Position numbers and translations under genes: made by a program. Below the pieces are notes generated by a model. The model had not been told where the DNA came from, made no database searches, and saw only the letters and a program-made list of their open reading frames with translations. Of a stretch of 64,000 nucleotides of DNA, positions 44,941-52,252 are shown piece after piece. The first letter of the stretch is position 1. Every line of letters starts with the position of its first letter. The DNA lies in assembly GCA_027484055.1 (NCBI GenBank), contig JAIXQH010000025.1, positions 1 to 64,000 on the forward strand. The letters are read 5' to 3'. Origin of the DNA: Verrucomicrobiaceae bacterium. GTDB lineage: Bacteria; Verrucomicrobiota; Verrucomicrobiia; Verrucomicrobiales; Akkermansiaceae.

Positions 44941-44993
44941 CGACGCCTACGTCGGCGCGAAACCCACGCACCAGCCCCGCATTGACGTGCCAA
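44941..44993. repeat. dispersed repeat, copy 1 of 2
   Basis: 53 bp beginning CGACGCCTACGTCGGCGCGA and containing CACCAGCCCCGCATT. It is almost identical to 46253-46305 on the other side of the sterol-desaturase gene. Its start forms an 8-bp hairpin with the preceding bases (CGCCGACG-CCTA-CGTCGGCG, 44938-44957). Related GTGCCAACGT...GGCGTTCCCG segments sit on both sides (44900-44935 and 44985-45015), so the whole 44880-45020 interval looks like a REP-type repeat cluster. Confidence 0.75.
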
Positions 44994-45070
44994 CGTAGGC
45001 GTTGGCGTTCCCGCCTCCTACCCTATCAGCGACCTTGCCAACCAACCGCATTTTCAGCTAGAGAAGGGCC

Positions 45071-46225
45071 ATGAAAAAACTCGTCGAGACTCACCAGAAG
45101 ATCCGCGCCGAACTGGAAGCACCAGCGGCCCTGCGGAACTTCGGGAGTGGCTGGTGGAGCGGAGCCTTGGGGATCATCCTCGCAGTCGCAGCTTTGGGCG
45201 GGATTTTATGTGTCTGGTTTCCGAGTTATTTCAGCATCCGGGAATTGGCGAAACTGCATCAAACCGGGTGGTACCGGCCCGCATTGTTGGTGGTGATCAT
45301 CCTGGCGTTTTTGTTCTCACTCTTGAGCTTGCTGCTCCGCCCGACGAAGACGCTCGGCATGACCGCGATGTTTCTCAGCCTGCTGGGTCTGACGATCTGC
45401 GGAAACGGACTCGCTCCCCTCACGACTGAAGCCACACCGTTTTACTTCGGTTTAGATTTCTTTTTACTCAGGCTACTGCTGACCGGGCTGGTATTCATCC
45501 CGTTCGAGAACCTCTTCCCGACCCGCTCAGGACAGGGCATTTTCCGCTACGAGTGGCGCGAAGACTTGTTCTACTTTTTCGTCAGTAGCATGCTGGTGCA
45601 GCTCTTGACTTGGCTCTCGCTGATGCCGGCGAACACCCTTCTAGCGGTCACCCAGTGGAGCAGCTTCCGCGCTTGGGTGGCGGCGTTGCCGTTCTTGGTG
45701 CAGGTGTTCGCAATCATGTTGTTGACCGATTTCGTGCAGTATTGGGTCCACCGGACGTTTCATCGGGTGCCGTTCTTATGGCGCTTCCACTCGGTGCATC
45801 ATTCCGCGCAGTGCATGGACTGGATGGCCGGGGCACGCATGCATTTCCTGGAAATCCTCATCCTCCGCGGCACTACCGTTATCCCCATGATCATCCTCGG
45901 CTTCAGCCCGGCGGCGGTGAATACCTATCTACTCATCGTCTATCTGTATGCCACCTTCGTGCACGCCAACCTTGGATTCCGTTTCGGGTTTCTGGAAAAA
46001 TTTCTCGTCACCCCACGCTTCCACCATTGGCATCATGGGATCGAAAAAGAGGCGATCGACGTGAACTTCGCGGTGCATTTTCCATGGTATGACAAGCTTT
46101 TCGGCACGCAGCACCTGCCCGAGGACAATCGCTGGCCGGAAGGCTACGGCATCAGCGGCAACCCGGTGCCAAGCGGGTATTGGAAGCAATTCCTCCACCC
46201 GTTCCGCAGGAAGCCGAACAAGTGA
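45071..46225 (+). CDS. sterol desaturase/fatty acid hydroxylase family protein
   Basis: 384 residues with about six or seven hydrophobic helices. The di-iron His boxes of the superfamily are all visible: HRTFH (about 229), HSVHH (about 242) and HHWHHG with an upstream His (about 317-322), plus a fourth region EKEAIDVNFAVHFPWYDKLFGT typical of the family. Members are membrane di-iron oxygenases acting on sterol or fatty acyl chains; the substrate here is unknown. It stands alone between two repeat clusters. Confidence 0.88.
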   Translation: MKKLVETHQKIRAELEAPAALRNFGSGWWSGALGIILAVAALGGILCVWFPSYFSIRELAKLHQTGWYRPALLVVIILAFLFSLLSLLLRPTKTLGMTAMFLSLLGLTICGNGLAPLTTEATPFYFGLDFFLLRLLLTGLVFIPFENLFPTRSGQGIFRYEWREDLFYFFVSSMLVQLLTWLSLMPANTLLAVTQWSSFRAWVAALPFLVQVFAIMLLTDFVQYWVHRTFHRVPFLWRFHSVHHSAQCMDWMAGARMHFLEILILRGTTVIPMIILGFSPAAVNTYLLIVYLYATFVHANLGFRFGFLEKFLVTPRFHHWHHGIEKEAIDVNFAVHFPWYDKLFGTQHLPEDNRWPEGYGISGNPVPSGYWKQFLHPFRRKPNK

Positions 46226-46252
46226 ACGAATGCGCTCCCAACTCAGGAGCGT

Positions 46253-46305
46253 CGACGCCTACGTCGGCGCGAAACCCACTCACCAGCCCCGCATTCGCGT
46301 GCCAA
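46253..46305. repeat. dispersed repeat, copy 2 of 2
   Basis: Near-identical to 44941-44993 with about four substitutions, same orientation. It begins 27 bp after the sterol-desaturase stop. Confidence 0.75.
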
Positions 46306-46316
46306 AGCAGCCTTGG

Positions 46317-46357
46317 TGGAAAGCGGTCTTTGCGAACGGTGTGACGAGGTGGTGTAG
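46317..46357 (+). pseudogene. duplicated remnant of the ileS 3' end
   Basis: 41 bp matching 44831-44871 at about 36 positions, including a 28-bp exact block starting TGGAAAGCGGTCTTTGCGAA. In the ileS frame it would read ESGLCERCDEVV-stop, against ESGLCERCDAVC-stop in the real gene. There is no open frame leading into it, so it is a non-coding scar of duplication or rearrangement. Confidence 0.7.
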
Positions 46358-46422
46358 CGGCAGGATGACGATCAATTCGAGCTGACAGTCCTCGCCATCA
46401 AGTCAGGGAAATCATTGGTATC

Positions 46423-46545
46423 AACCACAGATCAACAGGATAGACGCAGATGGAAGAGGGGATAAGAAATGCAGTTTCGGTGTTTCACTCGCGAATTCCG
46501 CCTCTTTATCTTCTTAATCTGCGTACATCCCTTTCATCTGTGGTT
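46423..46545. repeat. dispersed palindromic repeat (ACCACAGAT type)
   Basis: The left arm AACCACAGATCAACAGGATA continues to GACGCAGAT (46423-46451). The right arm runs AATCTGCGT to TTCATCTGTGGTT (46516-46545). The arms are imperfectly complementary. Similar palindromes are scattered through many bacterial genomes; no coding function is evident. Confidence 0.7.
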
Positions 46546-46592
46546 CGCTGCCATCTCACGGGCTGGCGATTCTCCCTAACTTGATCGCGGTG
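46485..46592. repeat. direct repeat flanking the GloVer gene, copy 1
   Basis: Starts TCACTCGCGAATTCCG and ends AACTTGATCGCGGTG, with GCCATCTCA between. Both edges and the middle recur at 49716-49795 after the GloVer gene; copy 1 has an extra 38 bp carrying the right arm of the ACCACAGAT palindrome. Confidence 0.6.
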
Positions 46593-46614
46593 TGAAAACA
46601 CGAGGATTTCACAC
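46590..46614. promoter_or_regulatory. 8-bp inverted repeat before the candidate small RNA
   Basis: GTGTGAAA (46590-46597) and TTTCACAC (46607-46614) are exact inverted arms with a 9-nt spacer, immediately before a TTGCCA -35-like hexamer at 46616. It could be an operator or simply part of the repeats. Confidence 0.3.
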
Positions 46615-46645
46615 CTTGCCAAATTTCATTTTTTGATAAGTATAG

Positions 46646-46758
46646 GCCGCATGTGCTGGCTCTCAGTTAGTTCTTTCAAACGAAAGCTCAGTCCGTCGAA
46701 ACCGCCTAAAGAGTCGGGGGCGCACTCCTCCGCCGCCAACTTCCTTGGCGGCTTTTTT
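46646..46758 (+). ncRNA. candidate structured small RNA or leader with its own terminator
   Basis: A TTGCCA (46616) and TATAGG (46641) pair could be a promoter (spacing slightly long). The following about 110 nt have a CTTTC-AAAC-GAAAG hairpin (about 46673-46686) and a GC-rich middle. They end in a strong terminator with GCCGCCAA and TTGGCGGC arms and six T (46732-46758). No open frame is convincing and no known RNA family was recognised. It could be a leader of the downstream gene. Confidence 0.35.
46732..46758 (+). terminator. Rho-independent terminator
   Basis: Perfect 8-bp stem GCCGCCAA (46732-46739) with TTGGCGGC (46745-46752), 5-nt loop, followed by TTTTTT. It may end a small RNA or, less likely given 507 bp of distance, the sterol-desaturase transcript. 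Confidence 0.75.
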
Positions 46759-46810
46759 ATGCCCCAAAACCGCGCATTCCGCAGTGAGCGCCACCGTGAA
46801 GAGGGTTTTC

Positions 46811-46887
46811 ACCGCCAAGCCGCCAAGGGCGCCAAGTTTTCAGAAACAAAAAACCTCTTCCCTTTTCTTACTTGGCGGCTTGGCGGT
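46811..46887. repeat. dispersed palindromic repeat with perfect 17-bp arms
   Basis: ACCGCCAAGCCGCCAAG (46811-46827) and CTTGGCGGCTTGGCGGT (46871-46887) are exact inverted copies around an A/T- and C-rich 43-bp centre. It is of the widespread non-coding palindrome type. Confidence 0.85.
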
Positions 46888-47018
46888 TCCAAATTCTTTC
46901 TCTCCCGCCCGCAACCGCACGGTTTTACTCCACAACCACCCCTTCCCCGCCATTCCAATCGAACAGGCTGAGACCGTCGCCTCATCGTTTAACTTTTTCC
47001 CGATCTCCAATCTCCGTG

Positions 47019-49700
47019 ATGAGCCCTACCCTTCCACTCTCGTTTCTCCGCCTCTGGCGGGGCTTTATTCCGGCGCTTCTGCTGTGGGCATCCGCCATCC
47101 AAACGCACGCAGTGCCAGTATTCGAGCCGGTGCAGGCGTTCGGGCTTTCTCCTGCATCCCCGGAGACCAAGTTGATCCAAGCCAGCGACGGCAATTTCTA
47201 TGGCACGACTGATGGCGGCGGCAGTAGCGGCTACGGCACGGTGTTCAAGATTACGGCCAGTGGTACGCTTGTTACCTTGATTAGTTTTACCGGAGCTAAT
47301 GGCAGCTATCCCCAAGCCGGGTTGCTACAGGGTAGCGACGGCAATTTCTACGGCACGACTTCTCAGGGCGGGAGCGGCGGCGAAGGCACGGTGTTCAAGA
47401 TTACGGCCAACGGCACGCTCACCACCTTGGTGAATTTCGACGGCACTGATGGCCTTTCTCCCCGAGCCGAGCTGGTGCAGGGCAGCGACGGGAATTTCTA
47501 TGGCACGACCTATGGCACAACCTATGGCTATAGCAGCACCAAGGGCACGGTCTTCAAGATGACGGCCAGCGGCACGCTCACCACCTTGGTGAATTTCACT
47601 GGAGATAATGGCAGATCTCCCCGAGCCGGTTTAGTGCAAGGCAGCGACGGCGATTTCTATGGTACGACTGAGCGAGGCGGCAGCCGCGACGACGGCACGG
47701 TGTTCAAGGTCACGACCAGTGGCACGCTTACCACCTTGGTGAATTTCAACGACTCCTTTGCCGGCTTTCCCCAAGCCGGTCTAGTGCTGGGCAGCGACGG
47801 GAATTTTTATGGCACAACCGTAGGTGGCGGTGACAGAAACTATGGCACCGTGTTCAAGATGACGCCCAGCGGCATGCTCTCTATCTTGGTCTATTTTGAT
47901 AGGACTAATGGCAGCGCTCCCAAAGCCGGGCTGGTGCAGGGCAGGGACGGGAATTTTTACGGTACGACTAAGCTGGGCGGCAGCCGCGGTTACGGCACGG
48001 TGTTCAAGGTGACGGCCAGCGGCACGCTCACCACCTTGGTGAATTTCACCGAAGCCGATTACTTTCCCTCCGCCGGTTTGGTGCAGGGCAGCGACGGGAA
48101 TTTCTATGGCACGAACTATGGCGGTAGCAGCGGCTATGGCATGGTCTTCAAGATGACGGCCAGCGGCACGCTCACTACCCTGGTATATTTCACCAACACC
48201 AGCGGCAGCTATCCCAAAGCCGGGCTGGTGCAAAGCAGCGACGGGAATTTCTATGGCACGACAGGAAGTGGCGGCAGCAGCGGCGGGGGCACAGTGTTCA
48301 AGATGACGGCCAGCGGTACGCTCACCACCTTGGTGAATTTCAACTACAGCAATAGCAGTATACCCCAAGCCGGGCTGGTGCAGGGTATCGATGGCAATTT
48401 CTATGGCACGACTAATGGCACGACCTATCGCGGTATCACCGACTATGGCACGGTCTTCAAGATGACGCCCAGTGGCACGCTCACCACCTTGGTGAATTTC
48501 AACTCCAGCGGTGGCAGATACCCCAAAGCCGCGCTGGTGCAGGGCAGCGACGGCAATTTCTATGGCACGACTGGTGCGGGCGGCAGCAGCGACTTTGGCA
48601 CGGTGTTCAAGATGACGGCCAACGGCACGCTCACCACCTTGGTGAATTTCAACTTCACCAATGGCAGCTATCCCAAAGCCGGGCTGGTGCAGGGCAGCGA
48701 CGGAAATTTCTATGGCACGACTGTATATGGCGGCAGCAGCGACTTTGGCACGGTGTTCAAGATGACGGCCACTGGCACGCTCACCACCTTGGTGAATTTC
48801 ACCGGCTCCAACGGCATCCATCCCGAAGCCGAGCTGGTACAGGGCAGCGACGGGAATTTCTACGGAACAACTTCTGCTGGGGGCACCGGCGACTTCGGAA
48901 CGATGTTCCGAATGACACCCAGCGGCACGCTCACCACCTTGGTCAATTTCACTGGCACCAATGGAAGCTATCCCGTAGCCGGGCTGTTGCAGGGCAGCGA
49001 CGGGAATTTCTATGGCACGACCAGCGATGGCGGTATCAGCGGTGGCGGCACAGTGTTCCAGATAACACCCACCGGCACACTCACCACCTTGGTCAATTTC
49101 ACCGGAGACAATGGCAGCTACCCCGGAGCCGGACTGATCCGTGCATTGGACGGAAATCTATACGGTACAACAGTCTCTGGAGGCACCACCTCTGACGGCC
49201 AGCCCGGTGGAGGTGGCCAGATCTACCGGTTGAGATTCGGGCCTGCTTCAACGAGCAGTGCTTATCCCACATGGGCGGCTACTCAGTTTTCCACGCCGCA
49301 ACTTGCCGATGCACTCGTCAGCGGGCCAAGTGCTGATCCAGACAAGGACGGATTGGTGAATCTCTTGGAATGCGCGTTTAACCTGAATCCCCTCACATCA
49401 GGGAACCCCATTCTAATTTCAAACACAGGTCTTTCAGGCTTACCCTTGATCTCATCCACCGGCAGCGGTGCATCCCTCCGCCTCCGTCTGGAATACCTCC
49501 GCCGCAAAGCCGCCACCCATCCCGGCCTCAGCTACACCCCGCAGTTCTCATCGACTCTTACGGGGACCTGGTCCACCGCCACAGGGCCGGAAACCGTGCA
49601 ATCCATCGACTCGGAATGGGAGCGCGTGACGGTTGAGGAAGCCACCAGCGGCGGCGACAACCGCTTCGGGCAGGTGATGGTGAGCTCTACCGAAAATTGA
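47019..49700 (+). CDS. secreted GloVer-repeat (TIGR03803-type) protein
   Basis: 893 residues from the ATG at 47019, chosen because a signal peptide starts there (FLRLWRGFIPALLLWASAIQ before THAVPVFE); the frame is open 49 codons further up but is low-complexity. The body is 14 tandem units of about 50 residues with the core GSDGNFYGTT, then GGS-x-GYGTVFKMTASGTL and TTLVNF, as in the repeat family named for Gloeobacter and Verrucomicrobia. The C-terminal region has DPDKDGLVNLLECAFNLNP and LEYLRRKA, shared with the other exported proteins here. It is probably a beta-propeller-like surface protein; the role is unknown. The high DNA identity between units favours length variation. Confidence 0.88.
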   Translation: MSPTLPLSFLRLWRGFIPALLLWASAIQTHAVPVFEPVQAFGLSPASPETKLIQASDGNFYGTTDGGGSSGYGTVFKITASGTLVTLISFTGANGSYPQAGLLQGSDGNFYGTTSQGGSGGEGTVFKITANGTLTTLVNFDGTDGLSPRAELVQGSDGNFYGTTYGTTYGYSSTKGTVFKMTASGTLTTLVNFTGDNGRSPRAGLVQGSDGDFYGTTERGGSRDDGTVFKVTTSGTLTTLVNFNDSFAGFPQAGLVLGSDGNFYGTTVGGGDRNYGTVFKMTPSGMLSILVYFDRTNGSAPKAGLVQGRDGNFYGTTKLGGSRGYGTVFKVTASGTLTTLVNFTEADYFPSAGLVQGSDGNFYGTNYGGSSGYGMVFKMTASGTLTTLVYFTNTSGSYPKAGLVQSSDGNFYGTTGSGGSSGGGTVFKMTASGTLTTLVNFNYSNSSIPQAGLVQGIDGNFYGTTNGTTYRGITDYGTVFKMTPSGTLTTLVNFNSSGGRYPKAALVQGSDGNFYGTTGAGGSSDFGTVFKMTANGTLTTLVNFNFTNGSYPKAGLVQGSDGNFYGTTVYGGSSDFGTVFKMTATGTLTTLVNFTGSNGIHPEAELVQGSDGNFYGTTSAGGTGDFGTMFRMTPSGTLTTLVNFTGTNGSYPVAGLLQGSDGNFYGTTSDGGISGGGTVFQITPTGTLTTLVNFTGDNGSYPGAGLIRALDGNLYGTTVSGGTTSDGQPGGGGQIYRLRFGPASTSSAYPTWAATQFSTPQLADALVSGPSADPDKDGLVNLLECAFNLNPLTSGNPILISNTGLSGLPLISSTGSGASLRLRLEYLRRKAATHPGLSYTPQFSSTLTGTWSTATGPETVQSIDSEWERVTVEEATSGGDNRFGQVMVSSTEN

Positions 49701-49715
49701 TGACCCGGGATTCCT

Positions 49716-49795
49716 CACTCGCGAATTCCGTCTCTTCATCAGCGGTTCAATGCCATCTCAGTTGTTGGCGAACCGCCCCAACTTGATCGCCGTGG
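49716..49795. repeat. direct repeat flanking the GloVer gene, copy 2
   Basis: Matches 46485-46592 at both ends (TCACTCGCGAATTCCG and AACTTGATCGCCGTGG) and at GCCATCTCA in the middle. It starts 15 bp after the GloVer stop. Confidence 0.6.
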
Positions 49796-49858
49796 CGGCC
49801 AATCCTGACAATTTTTCTTGCTAGCGGGGCATGAGTTAACGGGTAATAGTCAGCTCAG

Positions 49859-50395
49859 ATGTCTCATTGTTTGCATGATCCAAAAATGAGTCTCATGCGG
49901 CTTCTATCCTTCCGGTTAGGAGATGCATTGCTGGCGTTTCGTCAGGATGAAATCCGGGAAGTGCTTTTACTACCCACGCTCGTGCAGGTTCCGGAGCAGC
50001 CCGAGTTGGTGCGAGGTTTTTGTCGCGGGGCCGACCGCTTTTGGCCGGTGCTCTGCCTAGCTGGGCTGCTCGGTCTGGAGCGGAGTGCAGTCACGGCGGA
50101 ATCCGCACTGATTTTTCCGCGCCATGGGATGGGCTTAGGCGAGAGTGACTTTGCACTTCTGGTGGATGGCTTGGATGGGTCGGTGATGACCACGGATGCA
50201 CTACTGGATGCCCCGTCCCGCTACACATGGAATGCCTTATGTGCGGGAGTGGCGCAGGTCGGCGATAGGGAAATTCCCGTCCTGCAAATTGACCGACTCA
50301 TGCATGAGGAGGAGCGCTTGCGCATGGTGCGCTGGTCGCAAAAAGAGGTCGCACGCTTGGCGAGCTGGCCTGAAACCCCTGCCGAAACGCCATGA
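49859..50395 (+). CDS. cheW: CheW-like coupling protein (WspB position)
   Basis: 178 residues; the Met at 49886 is an equally possible start, since the domain begins at LLSFRLGDALLAF. It shows a CheW fold: LVQVPEQPELVRGFCRGADRFWPVLCLAGLLGL is the conserved proline/glycine-rich core, followed by FALLVDGLDGSVM and a C-terminal IPVLQIDRL. It links a chemoreceptor to CheA. It is first of seven overlapping genes whose types match the Wsp system (CheW, CheR, CheW, MCP, CheA, CheB). Its stop overlaps the cheR start by 4 bp. Confidence 0.85.
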   Translation: MSHCLHDPKMSLMRLLSFRLGDALLAFRQDEIREVLLLPTLVQVPEQPELVRGFCRGADRFWPVLCLAGLLGLERSAVTAESALIFPRHGMGLGESDFALLVDGLDGSVMTTDALLDAPSRYTWNALCAGVAQVGDREIPVLQIDRLMHEEERLRMVRWSQKEVARLASWPETPAETP

Positions 50396-51726
50396 CCCTG
50401 CTGGCTTCCACTGCCGAGGGCGAGTTCCTCAACTCGCTGATTGATCTACTGGTCCGGCGTTCAGGGATGGTGACCTTGCGTGAGCGGAGGCTGGAAGTCT
50501 TGGCAGCAACCCGTGAGTTGGCGGTGGCGACGGGATGTGCTGGCATGGGTGATTATTTGGAGAAACTCACCACTCCGGAGAATGGGAACGCCCTTGATGA
50601 GCTGATTGAGCGACTGACGATTGGTGAAACGTATTTCCTGCGTCACCCGGAAGTTTTTGCCGCGCTGGAGAGCGAGGTGTTTCCCTCCTGGTTGGCAGCG
50701 AGCGGCCCGATTCAAATCTGGTCCGCCGCCTGCTCCATCGGCTGTGAGCCATACTCACTGGCCATTGCTTGGAAGGAATTTCTGGCAGCCCGTCAGTTAT
50801 GGGGGCCGGAGCTAGCCATTTTGGGAACGGATCTGAATACGAACTACCTCCAGCAAGCAGGGGACGCGATTTACAGCTCCTGGTGTTTTCGAAATCTCAG
50901 CGCCGGGTGGATCCACACCTTCTGCGAGCCACGGGATGATAAATTCCAACTCAAGGAGCCTTATCGCAAAGGAGTGAGTTTCCAGCGCTTCAACCTGCTC
51001 GATGCACCAAGCAGCATCGGCCTTGTCGACGGCTCGCTGGATGTGATTTTTTGCCGGAATGTGATGATTTATTTTGATCAGGCGACGATTTCACGGCTCG
51101 CACAAACCTTTCATCGGCTGCTCAGACCCGGCGGATGGTTGATCCCAGGGGCGAGCGAATGCAACACCGAGCTATTCTCCTCGTTCAGCGCTGTGAATTT
51201 CGCGGGCGCGGTTTTTTACAAAAAGGAAGGGAATGCACAACCATCCCCGAGCTTGAGAAATTTTGCCCCGTGGGAGCCTCCGGTTTTCCCACCGCCGAAC
51301 AAGTCCCGGCAAGTTAGACAGGCCCCAGCCGATTCCAGCCGCGCCGAAATCGTAGCGGACATTCTGGCGGGGCGCTGCGAGCAGGCATCGGAAAAAATTT
51401 CCCGCCATCTCCAGCTTCAAAAAATGAATCCTGACTGGCATTTCCTGTTGGGACTCGTGCAGGAAATCACCGAGATCCCGGACGCTGCGGAGGCGTCTTA
51501 TCGGAAATGCCTCTACCTCTCGCGGGATCACCTCGAGGCACAGGTCAATCTCGCCCTGTTGCTCATGCGCCTAGGCCGCACCGAAGCCGCCAATCGCGCC
51601 AAACGAGTCGCGCTGCGCAGCCTGGAAAACAGCACATCCACAGCGGACTTGCTTTGCCCCCGAGGGGCCGTGTCCGTTGAGCGGATCCGCCATTTACTCA
51701 ATCCTGAAAGTTCCTCCCACGCATGA
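50392..51726 (+). CDS. cheR: CheR methyltransferase with TPR region (WspC-like)
   Basis: 444 residues. Residues about 10-85 are the CheR N-terminal helical domain (ERLTIGETYFLRHPEVFAAL). Residues about 95-275 are the SAM-binding domain with IWSAACSIGCEPYSLAI, ILGTDLNTNYL and DVIFCRNVMIYFD. The C-terminal 120 residues contain TPR-like helices (WHFLLGLVQEITEIPDAAEASYRKCLYL, HLEAQVNLALLLMRLGR), as in WspC. It methylates glutamates of the chemoreceptor encoded two genes on. Overlaps both neighbours by 4 bp. Confidence 0.93.
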   Translation: MTLLASTAEGEFLNSLIDLLVRRSGMVTLRERRLEVLAATRELAVATGCAGMGDYLEKLTTPENGNALDELIERLTIGETYFLRHPEVFAALESEVFPSWLAASGPIQIWSAACSIGCEPYSLAIAWKEFLAARQLWGPELAILGTDLNTNYLQQAGDAIYSSWCFRNLSAGWIHTFCEPRDDKFQLKEPYRKGVSFQRFNLLDAPSSIGLVDGSLDVIFCRNVMIYFDQATISRLAQTFHRLLRPGGWLIPGASECNTELFSSFSAVNFAGAVFYKKEGNAQPSPSLRNFAPWEPPVFPPPNKSRQVRQAPADSSRAEIVADILAGRCEQASEKISRHLQLQKMNPDWHFLLGLVQEITEIPDAAEASYRKCLYLSRDHLEAQVNLALLLMRLGRTEAANRAKRVALRSLENSTSTADLLCPRGAVSVERIRHLLNPESSSHA

Positions 51727-52250
51727 TCGACCGCGAACCGGAAAAACTCACCACCTTGCTGGATGCACGGGCCGCCCATTTCAGGAAGCCACGTGCGGGA
51801 GTGGCTGGAAATGACGACTCGAACGCCATTCGCGGCCTCGCCATGGCGGTGGCCGAACTGGTGTTGGTGATCCCGGAGGCGGCACTTTTCGGACTCGTCC
51901 GGCATCCCCATGTCATCCCCGTTTCAGGCCAGCCAGCTGCATGCCTCGGAATCGTGCAGTTCCGGTCCCGTTTTTTTGATGTGTTCTGCGCCTCCCGCCT
52001 GCTGGGTTGGGCGGCTCCGAGCGGGTTGATCGACCATCTCGTATTTTGCGAAATTCCCGGATTCACCTTCGCCTTGTCGGTGGGGCTGCCTCAAGGCTTG
52101 GTTTCCTACCCACCGAGCGGGGTGAATGAAATCGCCCGCCACGCCTGGCCAGCTGCCTTGCCCAAGCAGCTCGCGCCTACCACCTTTTTGCTAGACCTAT
52201 CCGAACTCACTCGCCACTCCGCATTTCAGGTAAAACAATCCAAACCATAA
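51723..52250 (+). CDS. cheW: second CheW-like coupling protein (WspD position)
   Basis: 175 residues. After a charged 35-residue start, a CheW-like domain is recognisable from AVAELVLVIPEAALFGLVRHPHVIPVSG and CLGIVQFRSRFFDVFCASRLLGW. It is diverged, and the assignment relies partly on position between cheR and the receptor gene, where wspD lies in Wsp-type clusters. Two CheW proteins per cluster are typical of this class. Confidence 0.75.
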   Translation: MIDREPEKLTTLLDARAAHFRKPRAGVAGNDDSNAIRGLAMAVAELVLVIPEAALFGLVRHPHVIPVSGQPAACLGIVQFRSRFFDVFCASRLLGWAAPSGLIDHLVFCEIPGFTFALSVGLPQGLVSYPPSGVNEIARHAWPAALPKQLAPTTFLLDLSELTRHSAFQVKQSKP

Positions 52251-52252
52251 TC

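Noticed and set aside
47781-48821. 346-codon open frame on the minus strand
   Set aside because: It is antisense to the GloVer repeats and repeats with the same period. It is a by-product of the repetitive coding sequence, with no start signal or family features.
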